The notes under the pieces are model-generated. The model saw only the letters and a program-made list of their open reading frames with translations, had not been told where the DNA came from and made no database searches. The position numbers and the translations under genes were made by a program. Positions 7,676-12,995 of a stretch of DNA of 16,335 bases are shown piece by piece. Location of the stretch: positions 1 to 16,335 of the forward strand of contig CAZQDA010000067.1 in assembly GCA_964592155.1 (NCBI GenBank), given 5' to 3'. Numbering within the stretch: position 1 is the stretch's first letter; each line of letters starts with the position of its first letter. The DNA comes from Christensenella sp964592155. Lineage in GTDB: Bacteria; Bacillota; Clostridia; Christensenellales; Christensenellaceae.

Positions 7676-8293
7676 TTATGATGCAATCTCCTTTTGCCTT
7701 GCCGCCACAATCGGCGGTACAGTTTTTTTCAGAGCACGCGCGACCAGCGGACAAACAATCACCGCAACAGCCGCCTCCGGCAGTCCATTTGTGAGCACAA
7801 CACCCCATATCATCGCCGTTACCGCAACCGCATCGAGCGTCAGTCCCGCGCCAAGCGCCGGAACAAAGAACAATTGCAACATCAGCAAATAGAGTAATGT
7901 ATTTGTCAGCGATCCCACCGCTGCCGCAACAAAATAGGAAGCCTTGTCACATTTTTGACTCAGCAGCCTGAATATTCCGTGCGTCGTAAGCGGTATCAGC
8001 AAACGCGGCACAATCAGGCAAAGAATATAAACCGCCGGGCTTGACTCAAATAAAATCAGCGAAACCGCGTCCGGCGCCATAAAAAGCTGCACAATGCTTG
8101 TCAGGATGAAAACTGCTGAAAGTCCTAACCCCGTCTTAAGTCCCAATACCAGCGTTCCAATTATAACTGGCAGGCACATCAGCGTAATCTTGGCAAACGG
8201 CAATGGGATATACCCAATCGGCGTAAAGCCAAACAGCAGCATGATAGCAATCAGAATTGCCATCAGGGCAAGCGATCTTGTTTTTGTTTTCAT
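7676..8293 (-). CDS. panT: ECF transporter S component, predicted pantothenate transporter PanT
   Basis: A 205-residue integral membrane protein with about six hydrophobic helices, the build of an ECF substrate-capture (S) component. It begins with a short basic N terminus and SLALMAILIAIMLLFGF, the small-residue-rich first helix that docks on EcfT. S components bind a vitamin and work with a shared EcfA-EcfA'-EcfT module encoded elsewhere. Its stop codon is one base from the coaX start, and pantothenate kinase traps the imported vitamin, so pantothenate is the probable substrate; this follows from gene context and known panT-coaX pairs, not from visible binding residues. The start ATG follows GGAGGT. 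Transcription likely begins at the extended -10 promoter at 8413-8442, giving a leader of about 110 bases. Confidence 0.87.
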   Translation of the reverse strand: MKTKTRSLALMAILIAIMLLFGFTPIGYIPLPFAKITLMCLPVIIGTLVLGLKTGLGLSAVFILTSIVQLFMAPDAVSLILFESSPAVYILCLIVPRLLIPLTTHGIFRLLSQKCDKASYFVAAAVGSLTNTLLYLLMLQLFFVPALGAGLTLDAVAVTAMIWGVVLTNGLPEAAVAVIVCPLVARALKKTVPPIVAARQKEIAS

Positions 8294-8324
8294 GGTTACC
8301 TCCGCTCAGGTTCCGCACACTACG

Positions 8325-8385
8325 GATACCCTACATTGTATAAAATTTTTTTTGCAGCGTTTATCCGTGCGGCTTATGGTGTATC
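8325..8385 (-). promoter_or_regulatory. Dyad in the panT 5' leader
   Basis: In the predicted panT leader, read on the minus strand, GCCGCACGGAT near the start can pair with ATCC...GTGTGCGG near the end (about 10 pairs with a small bulge), enclosing an A/T-rich loop of roughly 35 bases. The downstream arm ends about 20 bases before the panT ribosome site. The pairing is seen directly; a regulatory role (attenuation, RNA stability or an operator) is only inferred. A weaker TACAAT -10-like box lies inside the loop, so this could instead flank a second promoter. Confidence 0.4.
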
Positions 8386-8412
8386 ATAATGTCGCCGGCA
8401 ACTGCTTTTATC

Positions 8413-8442
8413 ATTATATCAATAACCAAGGCTGTTTTGCAA
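8413..8442 (-). promoter_or_regulatory. Extended -10 promoter for the panT-coaX-hom run
   Basis: On the minus strand a perfect TATAAT (8413-8418) is preceded by TG plus one base, the extended -10 form. A -35-like TTGCAA (8437-8442) lies 18 bases upstream. Transcription would start near 8406. Confidence 0.65.
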
Positions 8443-8455
8443 GGAATTATAGCGC

Positions 8456-8480
8456 GCACATGATTTTTTAAAATCTGTGC
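8456..8480. repeat. Imperfect inverted repeat upstream of the first tspO gene
   Basis: GCACA plus GATTTT pairs with AAAATC plus TGTGC with one unpaired T, 11 pairs in 25 bases with a very short loop. It lies between the panT promoter and the tspO ribosome site. It has no T-run after it, so it may be an operator or an mRNA leader hairpin. Its function is not known. Confidence 0.5.
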
Positions 8481-8510
8481 AAGCAGGCGCAGAAAAGGAA
8501 GGTTTTACAG

Positions 8511-9005
8511 ATGATTCACAATCCTTATACAGGCGAAGTGATGGATAAGAAAAAAATATGGCAGGTCATCGTGGCGATTTTTGCAACAGGCGAAGGCTCC
8601 GGCCTTGCGCTGATGTCCCTGCAGACAGACTCTTCCTGGTTTATGGGGCTCACGCTCTCCCCCGTGCATCCGCCTTATGTGGTTTTTGGAATCGTGTGGA
8701 CGACTCTTTATGTCCTCATGGGCTGCTCTTTCGTGATTTCCATATTAAATCCAAAAATCACAAAAAGCATCCACATCGGCTACATCCTCAATATTTTTCT
8801 TGGCGCAATGTGGTCGCCAGCGTTTTTCCTGCTCAAAAGCCCGCTTGCGGGTCTTCTTGTTGCAATTGCCACCGCGCTCAACGCGCTTGTTTTGCTTGTC
8901 AAGGTCCGGAAGATCAGCCACGAGGCTTCTTATATGATTCTGCCCTACTTGATTTGGATTCTGTTTGCCACCTATCTGAATGCCGCGATTATCGCGCTGA
9001 ATTGA
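8511..9005 (+). CDS. TspO/MBR family protein, first tandem copy
   Basis: A 164-residue membrane protein with five predicted helices, the TspO/translocator-protein fold. Marks include the first loop SSWFMGLTLSPVHPPY, then VVFGIVWTTLYVLMG, NIFLGAMWSPAFFLL in the third helix and PYLIWILFATYLNAA in the fifth. TspO proteins bind porphyrins and other tetrapyrroles and are tied to stress handling. Two tryptophans of the usual KPxWxPPxW loop are missing here: the stretch reads SPVHPPYV. This may change ligand handling. The start ATG at 8511 follows AGGAAGG at 8 bases; another ATG at 8541 has no good ribosome site. The N terminus has about ten extra polar residues before the first helix. The gene is followed 20 bp later by a second copy. 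Confidence 0.88.
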   Translation: MIHNPYTGEVMDKKKIWQVIVAIFATGEGSGLALMSLQTDSSWFMGLTLSPVHPPYVVFGIVWTTLYVLMGCSFVISILNPKITKSIHIGYILNIFLGAMWSPAFFLLKSPLAGLLVAIATALNALVLLVKVRKISHEASYMILPYLIWILFATYLNAAIIALN

Positions 9006-9025
9006 TTGATGAAAGGGTGTATCTT

Positions 9026-9526
9026 ATGTTTGTTATGACTTATCAAATGGAAGAACGAAAGCATGAAAAAAAATCACGCATCCTAAAGGGCGTGCTTGCA
9101 GTCGTCGTTACAGTGGCAGGCGCGGCAATCGCTTCGCTGACCACAGACACCTCCTCTGCGTGGTATCAGAGCCTTGCGCTGTCCCCATTACAGCCGCCCC
9201 CGTGGGCGTTTGGCCTCATTTGGAGCATTCTGTATGTGCTCTTATCTATTTCCTTTGCCTATGCCGTAACCCGCCGCCAGCCAAACAAAGGCGCGATGCT
9301 GGGTTATCTGCTCAATATCGTTTTGAATGCGCTGTGGTCGCCGTTTTTCTTTCTGCTGCAAAATCCCGCCATTGCACTCGTCGTTCTTCTTGCGCTCATC
9401 TTAAACCTGATTATCTTAATGAGAAATGTGCGGCGGCAGCCTGTGAGCTTTTATTTGCTCATCCCTTACCTCGTTTGGCTGTCCATCGCCACTATTTTGA
9501 ATATCTCTGTGCTCGTCCTGAACTAA
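9026..9526 (+). CDS. TspO/MBR family protein, second tandem copy
   Basis: A 166-residue TspO-family membrane protein with five predicted helices: KGVLAVVVTVAGAAIASL, FGLIWSILYVLLSISFAYA, LGYLLNIVLNALWSPFFFL, AIALVVLLALILNLIILM and PYLVWLSIATILNISVLVL. Its first loop reads WYQSLALSPLQPPPW, closer to the family consensus than copy one because the Trp after the prolines is kept. Identity with copy one is clear but moderate, with conserved LSP-PP, WSP-FF and PYL-W-AT-LN positions, so the duplication is old. The ATG at 9026 follows AGGGTG; further in-frame ATGs at 9035 and 9047 are possible. The basic stretch EERKHEKKSR precedes helix one. The gap to copy one is 20 bp, so they share an mRNA. Confidence 0.87.
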   Translation: MFVMTYQMEERKHEKKSRILKGVLAVVVTVAGAAIASLTTDTSSAWYQSLALSPLQPPPWAFGLIWSILYVLLSISFAYAVTRRQPNKGAMLGYLLNIVLNALWSPFFFLLQNPAIALVVLLALILNLIILMRNVRRQPVSFYLLIPYLVWLSIATILNISVLVLN

Positions 9527-9530
9527 AGCG

Positions 9531-10148
9531 TCAGCATTCCGCGGCAACAGGCCCCTGTTTTTCGCGCGTCCAGCGCAAAAAGGTGTCCTGCGCAACGCCA
9601 ATGGCGGCTGCCGCCTGTCTGGATGATATCTCCCTGCGGTACCATTGCTCCCTGAGCGTATAAAATTCCGGTGGAACCGGTTTTTTGGGTCTTCCGAATT
9701 TCACGCCGCGCTGCTTTGCCGCCGCGATTCCTTCCGCCTGCCGCTGCCGGATGTTTTCGCGCTCCGTCTGGGCAACATAGGATAAAAGCTGCAATACAAT
9801 GTCCGCAATCAGCGTTCCCGTGAGGTCTCTGCCCTTGCGCGTATCCAAAAGGGGCATATCAAGCACCACTACCTCCGCTTTTTTCTCCTTGGTAATAATG
9901 CGCCACTGCTCCAAAATTTCATCGTAGTTTCGGCCCAGCCGGTCAATGCTTTTGATCACCAGCAAATCGCCTTCATGCATTCTTTTCAAAAGCTTGCGGT
10001 AGGCCGGACGGTTAAAATCCTTTCCGCTCATCTTATCCAGATAAATCTGCTTTTCCGGCACGTCAAATTCACTCATTGCAATCATCTGCCTGTCTTCATT
10101 CTGGTCTCTCGTGGATACGCGGACATAACCCCAAATTTTTTGACTCAT
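9531..10148 (-). CDS. Serine recombinase (resolvase/invertase family)
   Basis: A 205-residue small serine recombinase. The catalytic domain starts with YVRVST: Y8, R10 and the nucleophile S12 match Tyr6, Arg8 and Ser10 of gamma-delta resolvase with a constant offset of two, and D69, R70 and R73 in SIDRLGRN match Asp67, Arg68 and Arg71. ER at 129-130 begins the long dimer helix (ERENIRQRQAEGIAAAKQRG), and GRPKK leads into a C-terminal helix-turn-helix (about 162-193, REISSRQAAAAIGVAQDTFLRW). All catalytic residues are present, so it should be active in DNA cutting and joining through a 5' phosphoserine link. The ATG chosen follows AAGGAG at 7 bases. No transposase, integron or invertible segment is next to it, and no clear crossover site is seen, so its target is unknown. 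Confidence 0.92.
   Translation of the reverse strand: MSQKIWGYVRVSTRDQNEDRQMIAMSEFDVPEKQIYLDKMSGKDFNRPAYRKLLKRMHEGDLLVIKSIDRLGRNYDEILEQWRIITKEKKAEVVVLDMPLLDTRKGRDLTGTLIADIVLQLLSYVAQTERENIRQRQAEGIAAAKQRGVKFGRPKKPVPPEFYTLREQWYRREISSRQAAAAIGVAQDTFLRWTREKQGPVAAEC
9546..9562 (+). terminator. Possible terminator of the tspO pair inside the recombinase gene
   Basis: AACAG and CTGTT pair around GCCC, and a run of five T overlaps the right arm. It lies 20 bases past the second tspO stop codon and within the last codons of the opposing recombinase gene, because only four bases separate the two stop codons. The stem is short, so this is tentative. Confidence 0.4.
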
Positions 10149-10331
10149 GATGTAACTCCTTCTGTGTAAAAATGGTCCAAATGAAATGAAAAGCAAATCG
10201 CCCCTGTCCGGCGCTGCTTTTAGCTACAGATACCAATATTTTACCCGCTTCCATATGCTGTTTTTCGTATTTGATTAATCGATTTTGTAAGAAACTTAAG
10301 CGCACGGCAGCTTTTGTGCCGCAAAAAATTT

Positions 10332-10700
10332 TTAGATTCCTCTCGCAAGGGTTTTGCCAAGCCATGCCGCAAGCACACACGCCGCAACACTAAGCACCGC
10401 GTTCAAAAGCGCAAACCCGATCCTTCCGTCTTCAAAAAGCCCCAGCGTTTCCAGCGAAAAGGTAGAAAAAGTCGTAAATCCTCCCATCACCCCCACCATC
10501 AGGGTCTTTGTCATGCGTTCATCCATGCGCGACTGGAGAGAGAGCTCAAATAATACACCGATCAAAAACGCGCCAATGATGTTCACAAGCATGGTTCCCC
10601 ACGGAAATGTGCCTGAAATCTGTTTGGTTAATAGATTCATCCCATAGCGTGCGACAGCGCCGGCAAAGCCCCCGAGCCCAATCCATAAAACCGTGATCAT
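10332..10700 (-). CDS. crcB: Fluoride efflux channel CrcB/FluC
   Basis: A 122-residue protein with four hydrophobic helices, the full length of a Fluc subunit. Family marks: GLGGFAGAVARYG at 8-20; FPWGTMLVNIIGAFLIG at 32-48, with N40 lining the pore; and GGFTTFSTFSLE at 73-84, holding the sodium-site backbone and the two pore phenylalanines F78 and F81. Fluc channels are dual-topology dimers that let fluoride leave the cell and protect enzymes such as enolase. Only one copy is present, so a homodimer is expected. Its ATG overlaps the stop codon of the upstream zinc-ribbon gene (ATGA), so the two are translationally coupled. The well-known crcB riboswitch consensus is not seen upstream. Confidence 0.95.
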   Translation of the reverse strand: MITVLWIGLGGFAGAVARYGMNLLTKQISGTFPWGTMLVNIIGAFLIGVLFELSLQSRMDERMTKTLMVGVMGGFTTFSTFSLETLGLFEDGRIGFALLNAVLSVAACVLAAWLGKTLARGI

Positions 10701-10981
10701 TCCTGCTCTTCCTCACGTTCTTTTGTCTTTTCCTGCTGCTGCAAATATTCTTCATCCCGTATGTTTTCCATATAAGAGCTTATACCGCACTGCGGACACG
10801 TCAGCAGACGATCCACTCCCTGCCGCGACGCAAAAAAGCTCCGCATGCCGGTAACCTTAAAGCGCGCGCCGCAATGCGGGCACAAAAAGTGTCTTTTTCT
10901 CTGGATCACGCAGTACAGGATGGAACAGACCAAAAAAATCCCAACCGTCGAACATACGGTTATAATGCCAAATAGCTGCAT
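10697..10981 (-). CDS. Small membrane-anchored zinc-ribbon protein
   Basis: A 94-residue protein of unknown function. Residues 3-26 are one hydrophobic helix (FGIITVCSTVGIFLVCSILYCV), then QRKR marks a cytoplasmic side. Two CxxC knuckles follow: C34-P-H-C37 and C62-P-Q-C65, 24 residues apart, the layout of a zinc ribbon. The C terminus is a highly charged tail rich in Glu, Gln and Lys. The start was taken as the ATG after AAAGGAGGG (6-7 bases), ten codons inside a longer open frame. Its TGA overlaps the crcB start as ATGA. The pairing with a fluoride channel suggests co-expression, but the zinc ribbon gives no reaction. It could be a general membrane zinc-ribbon protein simply sharing the transcript. 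Confidence 0.78.
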   Translation of the reverse strand: MQLFGIITVCSTVGIFLVCSILYCVIQRKRHFLCPHCGARFKVTGMRSFFASRQGVDRLLTCPQCGISSYMENIRDEEYLQQQEKTKEREEEQE

Positions 10982-11036
10982 TGCGTCCCTCCTTTTTTCC
11001 CCGTTCCCCAAAAATTCATTTTTTTCATATTTTAAT

Positions 11037-11065
11037 AGTATATCACAACAAAATGCAATGTTGAA
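11037..11065 (-). promoter_or_regulatory. Promoter of the zinc-ribbon/crcB unit
   Basis: On the minus strand, TATACT (11037-11042) is preceded by TG plus one base (extended -10), with a weak -35 TTCAAC (11060-11065) at 17 bases. Transcription would start near 11030, about 50 bases ahead of the start codon, leaving no room for a fluoride riboswitch. Confidence 0.55.
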
Positions 11066-11102
11066 CTCCTAAAACGCTTCTCTCGTGCTTTTTCGTCAAT
11101 TT

Positions 11103-11171
11103 TATGCCAAATCCATTTCCATTTCCCATCCTTGATTTTGCATAAACCGTTTTTTTTGCAGGTTTGGCATA
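11103..11171. repeat. 9-bp dyad in the crcB/glyS intergenic region
   Basis: TATGCCAAA at 11103-11111 and its exact reverse complement TTTGGCATA at 11163-11171 are 51 bases apart. They lie between the divergent promoters of the zinc-ribbon/crcB unit and the glyS leader. Apart from short repeats of CCATTT and CCATCC, I see no gene in 11066-11216. The dyad could be chance or a looped operator. Confidence 0.35.
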
Positions 11172-11216
11172 CTCGTCCAAAACAACCCGCAAAAAATCCA
11201 TCCTTTAAAATAACAG

Positions 11217-11245
11217 TTGAATTCTTGTTTGAAAATTGGTATGAT
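11217..11245 (+). promoter_or_regulatory. Promoter of the glyS T-box leader
   Basis: TTGAAT (11217-11222) and TATGAT (11240-11245) are separated by exactly 17 bases and match sigma-A hexamers at 4/6 and 5/6. Transcription would begin near 11252, leaving only about 90 bases before the T-box sequence. Confidence 0.7.
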
Positions 11246-11251
11246 AATTGA

Positions 11252-11396
11252 AAAGTTTATCAGGAGCGTTTTGCCGGCGTGGCATCCGGCACACAAAAAA
11301 CGCACGGTGAAAGCGGATTTTTCAATCGGAAAATCAATTAGGGTGGAACCGCGGAAGGAATCTTTCGTCCCTTGCATGGGAGCGAAGGATTTTTTT
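11252..11396 (+). ncRNA. Glycine-type T-box riboswitch leader of glyS
   Basis: The T-box core AGGGTGGAACCGCGG lies at 11340-11354 and is followed by CGTCCCT, whose CCCT pairs with AGGG in the antiterminator. Stem III is GATTTT/AAAATC at 11316-11335. Upstream is one short Stem I: GCGTTTT (11266-11272) pairs with AAAACGC (11297-11303), topped by GCCGG/CCGGC with an eight-base loop. Just 3' of the lower stem is the glycine codon GGT (11306-11308), the likely specifier; GGC in the apical loop is an alternative. Uncharged tRNA-Gly would favour the antiterminator and allow glyS transcription; charged tRNA lets the terminator form. Stem II and most of the distal Stem I seen in larger T-boxes are absent. 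Confidence 0.9.
11359..11396 (+). terminator. Regulated terminator of the glyS T-box
   Basis: AATCTTTCGTCCC pairs with GGGAGCGAAGGATT, with one wobble and one bulge, around TTGCAT, and is followed by seven T. It shares CGTCCCT with the antiterminator, so the two folds exclude each other. Confidence 0.9.
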
Positions 11397-11463
11397 ATTT
11401 CTTCGGCAGCATGCGAAAAAATCCGGCGTATTTACGCCCCTTAAACATACGGAGGTAATAAGA

Positions 11464-12846
11464 ATGGAAAAAACAATGGAAAAAATCGTATCTCTTGCCA
11501 AGGGGCGCGGCTATGTATTTCCCGGCTCGGAAATCTACGGCGGGCTTGCAAACTCGTGGGATTACGGTCCGCTGGGCGTTGAATTCAAAAACAACGTCAA
11601 GCGCGCATGGTGGCAAAAATTTGTACAGGAATGCCCCCACAACGTCGGCCTTGACGCGGCCATCCTCATGAATCCTGAAACATGGGTCGCTTCCGGCCAT
11701 GTGGGCGGCTTTAATGATCCGCTCATGGACTGCAAAAGCTGCAAGGAGCGTTTTCGCGCGGATAAGCTCATCGAGGATTATGTCGAGGAAAACAGCCTCG
11801 ACATCGGCAGTGTGGAAGCAATGGCCAAAGAAGAAATGGAAGCCTTTATCGCGGAGCATATCGTGTGCCCGTCCTGCGGTAAAAATGATTTCACACCCAT
11901 CCGTCAGTTTAACCTGATGTTTAAAACCTTTCAGGGCGTAAACGAAGATACTGCCGCACAGATTTACCTTCGTCCGGAAACGGCGCAGGGCATCTTTGTC
12001 AACTTTAAAAACGTACTGCGCACCACTCGCCGCAAAATGCCCATGGGTATCGGCCAGATCGGAAAATCTTTCCGCAATGAAATTACACCCGGAAACTTTA
12101 TTTTCCGCATCCGCGAGTTTGAACAGATGGAGCTGGAATTTTTCTGCGATCCCAAGGAAGAATTTGAATGGTTTAACTACTGGAAAGAATACTGCCACAA
12201 ATGGCTGCTAAATTTAGGTATTAATGACGAAAATCTCAAACTGCGCGACCACGCGCCCGAAGAACTTTCGCATTATTCCAACGCCACGACGGATATCGAA
12301 TACCGCTTCCCCTTTGGCTGGGGCGAGCTGTGGGGCATTGCCGACAGAACGGACTTTGACCTGAAGGCCCACATGAACCATTCCGGCGAGAGCTTGGAAT
12401 ATCTCGATCCGGTCACCAACGAAAAATACGTTCCCTACTGCATCGAGCCGTCGCTGGGTGCGGACAGGGTTGCGCTTGCGTTCCTGTGCGAGGCGTATGA
12501 CGAAGAGACGCTGGAAAACGGCGATACGCGCGTGGTGATGCATCTGCATCCTGCGCTCGCGCCCTTCAAGGCAGCCGTGCTGCCGTTGCAGAAAAAACTT
12601 GCCGAGCCTTCAGAAAAGCTTTTTGCGGACCTTGCAAAGCACATGAACATCGATTACGACCTCGCTGGCTCCATCGGCAAACGTTACCGCCGCGAAGACG
12701 AAATCGGAACACCCTATTGCATCACAGTGGATTTTGATACATTGGAAGACGGATGCGTCACCGTGCGCGACCGCGACACCATGCAGCAGGAGCGCATCGC
12801 AATGGATCAGGTTCGCAGCTTCCTCGAAGATAAACTGGAATTCTGA
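11464..12846 (+). CDS. glyS: Glycine--tRNA ligase, single-chain alpha2 type
   Basis: A 460-residue class II synthetase that charges tRNA-Gly with glycine using ATP. It is the alpha2 (eukaryote/archaea-like) form, not the alpha2beta2 GlyQ/GlyS form. The N-terminal GRGYVFPGSEIYGGLANSWDYGPLG is diagnostic. Two CxxC pairs, C90-C93 and C135-C138, sit in the insertion and probably bind zinc. Motif 2 is FRNEITPGNFIFRIREFEQMELEFF (203-227), and motif 3 holds GADR at 332-335 after EPS. Residues from about 355 on form the anticodon-binding domain, ending DTLEDGCVTVRDRDTMQQERI. GGAGGT lies 7 bases from the ATG; a second in-frame Met at codon 5 has no ribosome site of its own. Expression is under the T-box leader at 11252-11396. 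Alone in its transcript, it ends at the terminator at 12871-12905. Confidence 0.97.
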   Translation: MEKTMEKIVSLAKGRGYVFPGSEIYGGLANSWDYGPLGVEFKNNVKRAWWQKFVQECPHNVGLDAAILMNPETWVASGHVGGFNDPLMDCKSCKERFRADKLIEDYVEENSLDIGSVEAMAKEEMEAFIAEHIVCPSCGKNDFTPIRQFNLMFKTFQGVNEDTAAQIYLRPETAQGIFVNFKNVLRTTRRKMPMGIGQIGKSFRNEITPGNFIFRIREFEQMELEFFCDPKEEFEWFNYWKEYCHKWLLNLGINDENLKLRDHAPEELSHYSNATTDIEYRFPFGWGELWGIADRTDFDLKAHMNHSGESLEYLDPVTNEKYVPYCIEPSLGADRVALAFLCEAYDEETLENGDTRVVMHLHPALAPFKAAVLPLQKKLAEPSEKLFADLAKHMNIDYDLAGSIGKRYRREDEIGTPYCITVDFDTLEDGCVTVRDRDTMQQERIAMDQVRSFLEDKLEF

Positions 12847-12870
12847 TCCCTTATTCAAAAAACTGCCGTT

Positions 12871-12905
12871 AAGAATGCGCGCTTTTGGCGCGCGTTCTTT
12901 TTTTT
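12871..12905 (+). terminator. Terminator after glyS
   Basis: AAGAATGCGCGC pairs with GCGCGCGTTCTT (one G-T wobble) around a five-base loop, followed directly by a long T-run. It lies 24 bases past the glyS stop codon. Confidence 0.95.
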
Positions 12906-12928
12906 ACTTTTAACTAAAACAATTTTTA

Positions 12929-12957
12929 TTGACATTTTTCATAAACTTATTTATAAT
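12929..12957 (+). promoter_or_regulatory. Perfect-consensus sigma-A promoter
   Basis: TTGACA (12929-12934) and TATAAT (12952-12957) are both exact consensus, with the optimal 17-base spacing, in very A/T-rich DNA. The start near 12964 leaves about 30 bases of leader before the regulator gene. Such a strong promoter in front of a regulator often means it is held down by a repressor, possibly the gene product itself; that is inference. Confidence 0.88.
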
Positions 12958-12995
12958 ACATTTGTTATATAAATAAACACATTCGAGGTTTTGTG

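Noticed and set aside
6772..7794. A 340-codon plus-strand frame opposite hom and coaX
   Set aside because: It runs across the ends of two well-supported minus-strand genes and the gap between them and has no recognisable motif.
10305..10321. CGGCA/TGCCG hairpin just after crcB as a terminator
   Set aside because: Only five pairs and no T-run on the minus strand after the stem.
10149..10331. Crossover (res-like) site upstream of the recombinase
   Set aside because: Short palindromes such as GATTAATC and AATCGATT are present, but no set of paired half-sites with the usual spacing can be made out.
10982..11036. Fluoride riboswitch ahead of the zinc-ribbon/crcB unit
   Set aside because: The leader is too short and A/T-rich and lacks the conserved crcB-motif sequences.
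11395..12198. A 267-codon minus-strand frame opposite glyS
   Set aside because: glyS is certain on the plus strand with a T-box and terminator; the antisense frame even crosses the glyS leader.
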